From Hygrophila difformis (Eukaryota > Streptophyta > Magnoliopsida > Lamiales > Acanthaceae): a DNA stretch of 64,000 nt. The stretch spans positions 11,211,982-11,275,981 of the forward strand of contig JAOANR010000002.1 of assembly GCA_030278955.1 (NCBI GenBank), given 5' to 3'. The translations under genes were made by a program, and so were the position numbers. Shown here in pieces: positions 48,671-60,070 of the stretch. Under the pieces are notes generated by a model. It was given only the letters and a program-made list of their open reading frames with translations, was not told where the DNA came from and ran no database searches. The stretch's first letter is position 1. Every line of letters begins with the position of its first letter.

Positions 48671-49961
48671 TGTTTAATTTTCTCTCTCCTCTCTCATAAT
48701 TTCCTTCTTCTCTTTTCTCGACAGAGTCTCTCTCCTCCATTTTTTTGTTTTCTGCGTTTTCCTCCTTCTTCTTCTTTCCTCCATTTCCATCCTTCTTCTT
48801 CTTCTAATCTGTTCTTCTCTTCTTCTCTCGATTCTTGTTTTCTCTGTTCTTTCTGTGCTCGTTTTTCCTTCGTCTCTCTCCTCCTTCCTCTATTTTTCTT
48901 TCGTTTCTTGAGGAATGGATGGTGGATGGCGAGATGAGGCGGCGGTAGGGAGACGGAGGCGGTGGCGAAAGGTTGAGGTTGAGGTGGTGGCGCGGTCGGA
49001 TTTGGGCGGCGATTGGAGGCGGATGCGCGGCGGCTGTCGAGGGCTGTGGTCGCGACTGAAGTTGAGGGATGGAGGCTGGATTGAGGGTAGGGGGTTGTGG
49101 ATGGACAGAGGTGGACGCCGGAGGGAGGATGGAGAGGTGATGGTGGCTGGAGTTGGCGGCTGTTGATGCGGAAATGGAGGGGAAATGGTGGTGGAGATGG
49201 TCGGTGTTGCGGTGGCGGAGTGGTGGCCATGGTGGCCGGATGCGGCGGCTGGGGCGATGGCAGGGAACGGCTGCGGTGGTGGTATGTGAAACGGAGGAGG
49301 AGTTGGCTAAAGGAGGCTGTGGGACGGAGGTTCGCCGGAGGGATGGCCGGCGGCGGTGGCAGCGCCGCCGGCGGGAAGAGGGTAATTAGGGTTAGGGTTA
49401 GAATCAGGTTAGGGTTGGGCTTGAGTTGGTTTGGGCCAAATGGATGGTATTGGGCCCGGATAATGGGTGTAATGGGCTTGAATGAATTTTTGGAGGATTG
49501 GGCTAAAAATGTTGGGTTTTGACTGGGCTAATGGAAATTTGTGATGTTGGGCCAATTGATTCTTTATTATATCAGAAAACAGAAAATAAAAATAAACATA
49601 AAAATTAAAATATATACATCAAAATGTAAAAATAGTATAAATATAATATTTATTCCACTTGATTATTTGGTTTGTGATCCATTTAATGAACCCGTGTTCC
49701 ACCGAATAGACAATATCGAACCAAAATTAATCAAGTGGAGGATTTTCAATATTTTTATCATGTTTTTGGATTTTTTAATATAAAATTAATAAAAATAACA
49801 ATATTTTTGTATTTTTCAATACCAGCTTATTATTTATACAAACTTGCATAAATCTGTTAAATTCAACTGCTTTCTTATTTAAATAAGACCGGAATGCGAT
49901 CAAATGTCCGTATTAGACACGGAAATAGATTGAAAATAATGGTCAATTTTGGCCATTATCA

Positions 49962-49975
49962 ACATCCTCACATTT
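49962..49975 (-). promoter_or_regulatory. Polypurine tract of the LARD
   Basis: The minus strand reads AAATGTGAGGATGT directly before the 3' LTR start TGATAATGG. It is not a pure purine tract but is the only candidate at the LTR edge, and its core GTGAGGATGT recurs inside the element. Confidence 0.55.
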
Positions 49976-51756
49976 AATACTGATCGTCCCCGAGCAGTCA
50001 GAGTCAGTGCTCCTAAGAGCATAGACGCTGCATATTCAATCTATTTTCGTGGCTTCAAAAATATCATTCTTTTTAGATTGGGATAAGACAATCAAAAACT
50101 ACAAGTGTTAAATTCTCTTGATTGCAGTGTTTGATGAAATGATATTTCTCACTTAATCAGGCCTACAAATCAGTCATTATTGATAATTCTTCATGAACAT
50201 CATGTTTAGAAAATTTCATTGATTTAATTCTAGAATTAAAGTATGACATGAACATAATTAAAAGCAGAGCCTCACATATAGTAGAAACGGAAATTTCACT
50301 CACTCTCAAAAAGGGGTTTTATCAATGAGCACTCATAATCAAATTTAATTAAATTATCCCATAAGCTTGCAATTGGACCAACTCGCCACCGGCTCATTTC
50401 TTCAAATCGAGATCATGAGGTCTTATTTAAGGTTATAACGGGGCATACGGTTGTAACATTTGGTAGGAAAGGGAATTATTGGGCTAACAAGTGGCAAGAA
50501 TTAATATTATCATAACATGGCATATTTTCATTTAAAAATTTATGATCATCAATATTTTTTTCTTTTCTTTTGTTTTTCTTTTTCTATTGCATGACATTAG
50601 ACTATGTCTAATTTGCTTTGTCATTTGCAATTTATTTGTGTTGAATTGAATTCAACATTTTTCTAACTTTTTTTTTTGTGTTGAATGGAACTCAACAATT
50701 TTCTTCTTCTTATCCTTTTTTTTGAATCGGTTTATTGAATACCGATTTATAATTTTGTGATGATCATAAATTTAATGCCTTGATAAAATTCATTCTTGCC
50801 CACTTGGGTTTGAAATTTTCTTGGTCTTTTTAGAAGGCTTGGAATAGTATAGAGGGCTTCAAAGAAAAATTAAGCTTAAAGGCTCAAGTTGGTTTATCCT
50901 AAAGGGAAAATATTTTTGGGTTTGGAATTCAAACGAAGGCCAAAAATTTGGATTTTTCTAAGTGCCTCGATCATATGCTCGACTTTTGGAATATGGCATG
51001 GTCTTGAATCGGTCCCAATCGCAAGTTCTAGTTTCCTTTAATTAGAATGATTTTCACACATCAAAGAAAAGAATGAGTAAAAATGACTCATGGCTCAAAT
51101 CTCACATGGAATGGTTCATTCATGTCATACAATATTCTTAAATATAATCTTTGAAAAATTCTTACAATCTATTCAATTAAATTCTCAACATGAGGACTCA
51201 TTACCCAACAAGATGATTATATCATTAAATTTTTATAGCTCAAAACCTCGAAAATTCATATCATGCATGTCTTCAATTATATTATCCCAATTTAAAAGTT
51301 TGAAAATTTAATCATGAACCAAAATCTCATATGCGAACTTAAACAGAGTTATGCATGCCTTGCACTGGGTTTAAATATAAAATAATAAAAATAAAAAATA
51401 AACAAAGAGAAAAATAAAACACTATTTTTTTTATTTTTTTTTTAGGGGAAGAATCAACATCCTCACATTTTGAGCCTTGCTCGAAATGTGAGTAAATCAA
51501 CTCCTACTTAAACAAATTATCAAAATCAAAATAAAATAAAAGAGGAGGGAGGGAGGGAGAAAATATTAACATAAAAGATAGAAAAATAATTCCGATAGCC
51601 TTTTTCGTCAAACCAATTAAATGTTCGACGATTTTGGCTATGTGTGATCGTTTGGTTCGTCGAACAAGGCGATTGTTCGATGCCCAATACTTAAGAAAAA
51701 TTCTGATTTTCATCAAAATTGTTCAATCACATTTTAAAATTTAATCTACCATATTT

Positions 51757-52200
51757 ACTTGCATAAATTAGGTCGGATTAATTCTGTTCTTATAAAAGTT
51801 ATTCCGGATTTTAAATTGCTTTAAATTCCAAGAATACTTTCAAGTAATCACAGAATCGATCCAACCAGGAACCTGTTTTGCAGCTTTAATTTTCTTTTTG
51901 GTGGTCTCACAAATTCCTGCAAAGCAAACATAGAAGAAGTTATCAGGTTTTCTCAAAAATATCAACATCCTCACATTTAGAGTCTTAGTACTCTAAATGT
52001 GAGTTAATTGATTAATACCCGAATAATTTACTAATATTCACAAGAGATATAAATATAAATATATGTATACATATAATTTTGACTTGCAGAAATTTAGGTT
52101 GGATTAATTCCGTGCTTGCGAAAATTATTCCGGATTTTAAATTTCTTTGAATTCCGGATATAATCTTCGGTCAATTACAGAACTAATCCAACCGGGAACC
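51757..52200. repeat. Direct repeats in the LARD interior
   Basis: 51757-51873 and 52082-52200 share ACTTGCA, GGATTAATTC, TTATTCCGGATTTTAAAT and ATCCAACC.GGAACC at matching spacing. A PPT-like hairpin lies near each copy. This suggests duplication of a block of the interior. Confidence 0.7.
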
Positions 52201-52815
52201 TCTTTAGATGCTCAGTCGGGACAGGGGCGACGGAAAGTGAGATGATGGCCGTGGCTTGTCCGATGGTGGTGAGCAATTGCTAGTCCGAAGATCTGCTATT
52301 CCATTTGTTGTTTCACCAGTGATGAGGGTTCCCTCAGCGCAGTGGTGGTAATGAGGTGGATGGGCGATGGAGCAGCGGTGGAGCTTCGTGGTCCGGATGT
52401 GGTGGAGATGACAAACACGTGAGTCTCACGTGTTGTGCAATTTACAATTGCAAATTAGTGTAGCCCCACTGCTACACTTCTCCATTTTTCTTTGATTTTT
52501 CGTTTAATTAACCTCGATTTTACAATTGGAGAAGTGTAAAATTAAACGAAAGATCAAAGTAGTGTAGCCCAAATGCTACACTTCCACATTTGACTCCTTA
52601 CACCATTTTCGATGGCTCCATGATTCCGGCAAGCAAAAATACCCAATTGGTTAGGTTTTCCCCTCAAATCAACATCCTCACATTTAGAGTCTTAGTACTC
52701 TAAATGTTTAATTGATTTGAGGGTACTTCTCTGTTCTGAAATAAATACACTAAACTAATACTAAACTAACTATAAGTAATCAGGAGTGTAATTCTCTTAA
52801 TAAACGACGCTGCAT

Positions 52816-52835
52816 CCTCCCCGGCAACGGCGCCA
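52816..52835 (-). promoter_or_regulatory. tRNA-Asp primer binding site of the LARD
   Basis: The + strand reads CCCCGGCAACGGCGCCA directly against the LTR start at 52836, identical to the 3' end of plant tRNA-Asp(GUC) with CCA. The minus strand therefore carries the binding site TGGCGCCGTTGCCGGGG, typical of Athila/Tat-branch elements. It defines 52836-58542 as the 5' LTR. Confidence 0.9.
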
Positions 52836-55561
52836 TGAAACTTTTGACAAATTTCATTAACACGAGTATTTTTCTAAAATATATCGAGTTTGAATTTATT
52901 AAACGAAAGGAGTTATGATTTATGGAATGGGTTTAGGGATATATTAAGAGTATCACTCTTTATTACTCAGGTGGGGTGCTTTAATTTCAAATGGCGCTGC
53001 AGTCCTCTCATGTCATGAAACTTTTGACAAGTCTCATGGTACAACCGGGATAAGTTGACCTTCAGCCTGTCACACTGAGGGTCCCCGGCATATGTGCCAT
53101 GATACTTCTCATGATTTCATGTCATGAGATTACCTACCATGAAACTTTCGGCAGATTCCCACTACATGAGTATTTTCTGAAAAATCACATTTTTTATTTA
53201 CTCGTGTTAAGAAACTGTGCCCCCGAAAGCGCACGGAGTCAAAAATTGCAGTATTTATAGTAAGTACCGGATCGTTCACTGGAGGATGTGCGATGGAAGC
53301 AGGGCCCACGCCGTTTACTAAGATTTTCCACTCGGTTACTCAATTCAAGTTTGTGTTTGATATCTAACAACTACTTGACAGAATTTAAACTAAGCTATGA
53401 AAGCAATCAAAATAAAGCAGATAAAATTATTCTAGAAAGCGAATTAAATTTAATCTAAGAAAACAATAATATTATTCTAGGAAAGCGGTAAAGATTATTC
53501 TAAGAAAGCAGATTTAAAATGAGACAGAAGGGACAGGACGAAATGAATAAAGATTGGACAAGATTCAGATGAAACACAATTAAACTTCCATTTTGTTACA
53601 CAAATCTTAGCTTGGGATAATCCATCAGATAGCTACTTCTCATGCTCTCTATACCATGTTCCCTTTAACAGACAGGTACTTACAGTAAGAGTTTACATGC
53701 TCTTAAGGCAACAAATTCTAAGATACCACAGACTCACAACTGCTCCCGTCAGAGCGTGTCATTTATCTGTGGTGGACAAGCAACACCTGACAAATCATTT
53801 ATTGAAGTGTCAAGTACTGCTATCATTCCCCCATGTCACACCCAAAGATTCTAATCAAGCCCTGAACTATCCCTTAACTCTCAGTCCTAGTAGCAGTTAC
53901 ACAACTCTCAATACAACCGAGTGACCTCTAAAGAAAGCAGTTAAAAGAAAGCGGTAAAGAAAGCATTTAAAATCCTATCACTCGGAGGTTTTTGAAAGTT
54001 TGACCCTGGTAGTAAAAGAAAGCCCCCAGTCAGAATGACTGGGTGTGGATCAAGAATTCCCTAATCTCGGTGAACCGCTCGCAGTGTTCACTTCCCTTCG
54101 GGTGGTTATGAGATACAAACTAATGAAACGAACTAATAAATTAGTTCGTTCCGGATGCACTCACTCAGGACTCAAAAATAGGCTTTGGTAGAAGAGGATA
54201 GCAGTTGAAAGAATACTCAACCCTACCTTAGAAAATAACCAAGGCCTGAATGTTGTTCCTCTAGTATTATCTGTCACACCTTATCGGAATCCAAGTGGAA
54301 TCTGACCCAGTGCAATATTTAATACAAGATTTCCAACAAACAGCAATTTTGGAAAATAATAAATCTGAAAATCATTCCCTATCAGGTACTAGACTCTCAA
54401 TAAGAACACAGACCCTTTCAGTCTAGGAGAGACCTAATCGCTGACTCTGCTTCTAATTTCCCAAAATCAACCCCCAGTCGGATATGAATTAGTCATAACT
54501 GTCGAATTTATCCCTTACTCAGATCCGGATTTTATAAAGGAATTTTTGTTGGAAATTTATTATGAAACATCTGATTTAAATCAAGACTCCTGTGTCCAAG
54601 GGAAGGATCCCAAAATAATATTGACCACAATATCTACATAATAATATCATGCATAAATTTATAGAGAAGTGTAAAATTAAATAACCCAAAATATAAGGTG
54701 GGTTTAGACAGAATGTGAAACACAGATATGAAATAGCCGGAGATGAGAAGAATTTTGGCTAACGAAGTGACTGAAATAATCAGGATAACCTGGACTGCAA
54801 ACACCTGCTATCCAGTTCCTAATTATTCCAGATGGAAAGCTTTTAGACAGCAGAATAATCTTAAATGATAGTGGTCGCTATCATTCAGACCCTTACTATA
54901 TGTGAATCAGAGAAAAACCTACATGTTCTTTCACTGTCTTAATTACTAGACGACATTGACCTATGTCGTCTAGTGTTGGCACAGTTTGAGATTCGGGTTT
55001 GAAATTAAGATAAAGAAAAGAAAACTGTATCCGGATAGGAGTCAGCTGAGCAGCTATTATAATCCCGGATGGACGAACCGCCAAGGCTTCCACCGACCAC
55101 TATTCGGACCATGCAAAATAACATTTAATAATTAATATACAGACCACGAGCTAGTTATCCGTGTGGGAATACCCGCCAACATTAATCTGATATATTCCTT
55201 ATTAGCTGTTTCACACATCACGGAAAAAGACAAAATAAATAAAAGGAAAATATTTTTGGGTCATCTTGCATGAGAGACATTGGTTTCTCATGCAAGGGTA
55301 TGGAAATGATTCCATAATTACTCTTCATGTCTAAATAATCACTCATTCCATAATTAATTAATTACAGTCCGGATTATATACTTAGATCATTAGAGTTTAA
55401 TTTCTTGTAGAAGAATCTTTTAATGGGAAATTGAACAAAGTTCTTTATATCAAATTAATCATGGGTTGAGATCATTGGATTTCAACCTCAAAATATTAAT
55501 ATAAAGGTTCAATTAATTAATGGAGTGAGATGAAGAATAAAAATTTGGCAAAAAGGTGCCA

Positions 55562-56112
55562 CTTTGTCGCGATGCAGAGTTTGTGTCGCGGAGCGTGGCT
55601 CCGCGACAAAGGTTTCGCGACAAAGGGGTGGGAAATAAGAGGAATGGATATTTTGAAAATTAGGGTTTGTTTTGTCGCTAAGCAAAAAATTTTGTCGCGG
55701 AACATGGTTCCGCGACAAGGAGGCATAGCGACAAAGGGTTGAAAATTGGTAAGGACATAATTCCTGGTCGCGGAACAAGGATTTTGTCGCGGTACGTGGT
55801 TCCGCGACAAAGGTTCCGCGACAGAGTCCTCCCAGAATAAAATTACAAGTATTTGGGTCCTTGGTCGCTAATCAAGGATTTTGTCGCGGAACGTGGTTCC
55901 GCGACAAGAGTTGTTTCGCGACCAAGGGTTTCAAAAATAATGGCAAGGCATAATTTTCTGTCTCGGAATAAGATTTTGTCGCGGAGCATGGTTCCGCGAC
56001 AAATGTTCCGCGACAAAAGCCATGCAGACGAAATGCAAGAATTTGGTCCTTTGTCGCTAAACAGGGGTGTGTCGCGGACCGTGGGTCCGCGACAAAGTGC
56101 ATGGCGACAAAG
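55562..56112. repeat. Array of six concentric palindromes (LARD 5' LTR)
   Basis: The same six units as at 46982-47532, offset by 8,580 bp. I saw no difference between the two copies in this array. Confidence 0.9.
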
Positions 56113-56884
56113 GGTTTTAAAAAAATTTTATAAAAATTTTGGCAGCATAACCCCTTATATTGCATTACATGGGTGTGCGTTATGATCCGTGGGATCACAA
56201 CGGGAAAATTACATTGCAACCCGTGGGGTTACAATGTGGTGCACTACAGTATAGGAGATGCAATTTTAAATAAATATGCATAAACACTAAAATGCCATCC
56301 ACTTTCTAGACCTATTAAACTAAAAATAAAATAAAAAATAAACAATCTAAAACACTAAGAAGCAGTAAAACATCCACCACACAGAAATAAAATTTAACTA
56401 TACTAAGAGACTAAAATTTAAATGAAACCTACACTAATAGATCTAGCAAGAGATAGACATCAAGTGGATATACATTTATTAAGCCTAATAAAGCATTAAA
56501 CCTAACTAAAAATAATAAAAATGGTCAAGTGACCAAAAATACAAAAATAAAGTAATAAATATTATGGGAGATCCATAACACATTTTTGGTGGAACATTTT
56601 CTTTATAACATCAAAAACCAAAAATGGGTTAAACACACCCATTGATTAAGTGTTTTCAACCCAAAAATACAAAATATAAAACTGGAAGAATAAAAGTGAA
56701 CACTAGCTACACTAATTTATTACAAAGCATAAATTAAAACTAAACTAAAATCTACATCTACATTGCATAAAAATAAACTAAACTACCTACTCTAACATGT
56801 TTTTGGAGAGCACAGTGGTGCCTCCAAGAACAGTGAAAATAAACTATAGTGTAGCTAGGTTACTGTTCAAGGGAACAAAACAGC

Positions 56885-56892
56885 TATTTATA
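56885..56892 (-). promoter_or_regulatory. TATA box, LARD 5' LTR
   Basis: TATAAATA on the minus strand. This is the copy expected to drive the element. Confidence 0.6.
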
Positions 56893-57100
56893 GGTGGAGC
56901 AAAACCCTAGGCCCATTAACACTCAAATTCTTTGCAGCAGGGGGCGGGATCTTGAGTCCAACAAGATAAAACAAAAACTTTTTACCCAGCGGGACCTCAA
57001 GTCCTGGGACTCTCCAATGCTTTTGACATGTGGGAAAAATTCAAATTGGAGAACACATGTTGTCACGTGACCTCTGCTGCTGCTTCAATTTTCTCTGTCT

Positions 57101-57251
57101 GTCGCGGTCGCGATACATTTGTCGCGGAACATTGTTCCGCGACAAATTTTGTGTCTTGCTACTCCTCTCACAGTCGCGGAGCAATTTTTGGTCGCGGAGC
57201 ATTTTTTTGGTCGCGGAGCATTTTGTCGCGATGTAACCCTTCCGCGACAAA
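57101..57251. repeat. Upstream palindrome cluster, LARD 5' LTR
   Basis: Copy of 48520-48670, about 0.2-0.37 kb upstream of the TATA box. Confidence 0.85.
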
Positions 57252-58542
57252 TGTTTAATTTTCTCTCTCCTCTCTCATAATTTCCTTCTTCTCTTTTCTC
57301 GACAGAGTCTCTCTCCTCCATTTTTTTGTTTTCTGCGTTTTCCTCCTTCTTCTTCTTTCCTCCATTTCCATCCTTCTTCTTCTTCTAATCTGTTCTTCTC
57401 TTCTTCTCTCGATTCTTGTTTTCTCTGTTCTTTCTGTGCTCGTTTTTCCTTCGTCTCTCTCCTCCTTCCTCTATTTTTCTTTCGTTTCTTGAGGAATGGA
57501 TGGTGGATGGCGAGATGAGGCGGCGGTAGGGAGACGGAGGCGGTGGCGAAAGGTTGAGGTTGAGGTGGTGGCGCGGTCGGATTTGGGCGGCGATTGGAGG
57601 CGGATGCGCGGCGGCTGTCGAGGGCTGTGGTCGCGACTGAAGTTGAGGGATGGAGGCTGGATTGAGGGTAGGGGGTTGTGGATGGACAGAGGTGGACGCC
57701 GGAGGGAGGATGGAGAGGTGATGGTGGCTGGAGTTGGCGGCTGTTGATGCGGAAATGGAGGGGAAATGGTGGTGGAGATGGTCGGTGTTGCGGTGGCGGA
57801 GTGGTGGCCATGGTGGCCGGATGCGGCGGCTGGGGCGATGGCAGGGAACGGCTGCGGTGGTGGTATGTGAAACGGAGGAGGAGTTGGCTAAAGGAGGCTG
57901 TGGGACGGAGGTTCGCCGGAGGGATGGCCGGCGGCGGTGGCGGCGCCGCCGGCGGGAAGAGGGTAATTAGGGTTAGGGTTAGAATCAGGTTAGGGTTGGG
58001 CTTGAGTTGGTTTGGGCCAAATGGATGGTATTGGGCCCGGATAATGGGTGTAATGGGCTTGAATGAATTTTTGGAGGATTGGGCTAAAAATGTTGGGTTT
58101 TGACTGGGCTAATGGAAATTTGTGATGTTGGGCCAATTGATTCTTTATTATATCAGAAAACAGAAAATAAAAATAAACATAAAAATTAAAATATATACAT
58201 CAAAATGTAAAAATAGTATAAATATAATATTTATTCCACTTGATTATTTGGTTTGTGATCCATTTAATGAACCCGTGTTCCACCGAATAGACAATATCGA
58301 ACCAAAATTAATCAAGTGGAGGATTTTCAATATTTTTATCATGTTTTTGGATTTTTTAATATAAAATTAATAAAAATAACAATATTTTTGTATTTTTCAA
58401 TACCAGCTTATTATTTATACAAACTTGCATAAATCTGTTAAATTCAACTGCTTTCTTATTTAAATAAGACCGGAATGCGATCAAATGTCCGTATTAGACA
58501 CGGAAATAGATTGAAAATAATGGTCAATTTTGGCCATTATCA

Positions 58543-60047
58543 GTCGTCAACGCGATAATAGTGGGATATACCATATTCGATGAAATACGACTCGCCCAAC
58601 CGGGTGATGAGAAGTTGGAAGAAATTAGGAAGAGCATTGCCGAAGGAAAGGCAATGGATTTTAGAATTCATGAGGACGTTAGAATTCATGAGGACGGAAG
58701 CATCCGCTTCAAGGGAAGGTGGTGTATACCACGAAAATGCGTCGACCTGAAGCAAAAAGTAATGGAGGAAGGCCATAATACTCCTTATCGGTTCATCCCG
58801 GAGGCGATAAAATGTACAAGGACTTAAAGAAGAACTATTGGTGGCCGAACATGAAAAGAGAGGTAGCCGAGTTTGTGGCAAGATGCCTCACCTGCCAGAA
58901 GATCAAGGCAGTACGTCAAAAACCCCTAGGACTAATGCAACCATTGGAAATCCCGAGTTAGAAATGGGATAGCATTTCGATGGATTTCGTTTCGGGGTTA
59001 CCGCGGTCACTGAAAGGGATGAATAAAATCTGGGTGATCGTGGATAGGTTGACGAAAGCTGCCATATTTATCCCGATGAAGGATACTTGGTCCATGGACC
59101 AATTGGCAAAGGCGTATGTCGACAATGTGGTACGCCGGCATGGAGTACCACATGACATCATCTCGGATAGAGACAGTAGATTTGTCTCTCATTTTTGGAC
59201 AAAACTGCAAGAAGCCCTCGGTACGAAAATAAAGATGAGTACCGCGTTCCACCCCATGACGGATGGACAGACGGAAAGAACGATCCAAACGTTGGAGGAC
59301 ATGCTAAGAGCATGTGTCCTAGAGTTTAAGGGAAGTTGGGAAAATCATTTACCCTTAATTGAATTTTCCTACAACAACAGTTACCATGCTAGCATCGGCA
59401 TGGCACCTTTCGAGGCACTGTATGGACGAAGGTGCCGAAGCCCATTGAGCTGGGAAGAGAGCAATAGAACTACGGAAGTTGGACCACAACTTGTTGAGGA
59501 CATGGCTCGACAAGTCAAGATAATCCAAGGAAAGATGAGAGCCGCTCAAGATCGGCAAAAGAGCTATGCCGACGTGAGACGGCAAGAATTGGAATTTCAA
59601 ATCGGCGATAAAGTCATGCTGAAGGTATCACCAATGAAGGGTGTGATGCGCTTTGGCAAGCGAGGGAAATTGAGTCCACGATACATAGGACCGTATGAGA
59701 TCCTCGAGAGAGTGGGAAACCTAGCATATCGGCTAGCATTGCCGCCACAATTTGCTCGTGTCCACGATGTGTTCCATGTCTCACAATTGAAAAAGTATGT
59801 ACACGATCTGACCCATGTACTCCAAACAGAAGAGATTGAATTGGATGATGACTTGAGCTATGAGGAATTTCCGGTACGAATACTCGACGTGAAGGAGAGA
59901 GTCACAAGAAATAAGACCATGAGGATGGTCAAGGTTCTTTGGTCTAACCACGAAGCCGAGACAGCAACATGGGAATTAGAGGCAGACATGAGGGAGTGTT
60001 ACCCAACCCTGTTCCAAGACGATGCAACCACAGTTATGGGGACATAA
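58543..60047 (+). pseudogene. pol: pol of element B, second part (integrase and chromodomain)
   Basis: It continues the frame of 41024-44259 after the GTCGT duplication. The integrase zinc finger region holds DLKKNYWWPNMKREV and CLTCQK; a frameshift near 58800 and a TAG at 58959-58961 break it, and an 18-bp tandem duplication (58667-58702) repeats RIHED. From 58980 the frame is open to 60047. The catalytic core has [22 protein letters not shown] and [14 protein letters not shown] (D, D, E). [14 protein letters not shown] [13 protein letters not shown] follows, then a chromodomain-like end ([34 protein letters not shown]). It ends at GACATAA, 12 bases before the polypurine tract. Confidence 0.9.
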
Positions 60048-60058
60048 CTGTCGTCTTA

Positions 60059-60070
60059 AGAGGGGGAGGA
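60059..60070 (+). promoter_or_regulatory. Polypurine tract of element B (first of two)
   Basis: AGAGGGGGAGGA abuts the LTR start TGTAACGGCC at 60071. A second tract, CTTAAGGAGGGTAGAC at 60294-60309, lies inside the LTR and is followed by TGTAATACCC. Confidence 0.85.

Larger units (their letters stand above)
44260..49961 (-). repeat. 3' LTR of the LARD
   Basis: It runs from TGAAACTTTTGACAAATTTC at 44260 to GGTCAATTTTGGCCATTATCA at 49961. It contains a palindrome array (46982-47532), a TATA box (48304-48311), a conserved GGGACCTCAAGTCC block (48410-48430), an upstream palindrome cluster (48520-48670), a pyrimidine-rich stretch (48672-48900) and a G-rich block (48900-49400). A Pro- and then Lys/Glu-rich minus frame (49230-48694) spans the pyrimidine and G-rich blocks and is treated as composition, not a gene. 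Confidence 0.92.
49962..52835 (-). other. Non-coding interior of the LARD
   Basis: It starts on the minus strand at 52835 with the primer binding site and ends at 49962 with the polypurine-like AAATGTGAGGATGT. No gag or pol domain is found in any frame. The motif CAACATCCTCACATTT (+ strand) occurs four times (49960, 51455, 51963, 52670); the last three continue into hairpins. Two 117-119-bp direct repeats lie at 51757-51873 and 52082-52200. A further inverted repeat lies at 52489-52556. The region 50000-51450 is AT-rich with repeated TTGAAT words and nothing recognisable. Confidence 0.8.
44260..58542 (-). mobile_element. LARD-like non-autonomous LTR element (14.3 kb)
   Basis: Two LTRs of 5.7 kb (44260-49961 and 52836-58542) flank a 2,874-bp interior with no gag or pol. 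TG...CA ends and a perfect 5-bp duplication GTCGT (44255-44259 and 58543-58547) mark the borders. A primer binding site matching the 3' end of tRNA-Asp abuts the right LTR, so the element reads on the minus strand. Giant LTRs with a non-coding interior fit the LARD class; tRNA-Asp priming points to the Athila/Tat branch rather than Tekay. The LTRs are nearly identical by eye, so insertion was recent. It sits between RNase H and integrase of B. Confidence 0.9.
52836..58542 (-). repeat. 5' LTR of the LARD
   Basis: A near copy of 44260-49961 with only scattered differences (for example AAATTAAACTT gained near 53576 and an extra A near 56335). The palindrome array is at 55562-56112, the TATA box at 56885-56892 and the upstream cluster at 57101-57251. 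It would drive transcription of the element on the minus strand. Confidence 0.92.

Noticed and set aside
48694..49230. A 178-residue minus-strand ORF in the LARD LTR (also 57275-57811), Pro-rich then Lys/Glu-rich
   Set aside because: It follows base composition of the G-rich and pyrimidine-rich blocks; the solo LTR has a different Pro-rich frame at the same place and no protein similarity is visible.
52816..52835. A tRNA-Asp 3' end, possible tRNA gene
   Set aside because: Only the last bases of the tRNA including CCA are present and they abut an LTR: this is a primer binding site.
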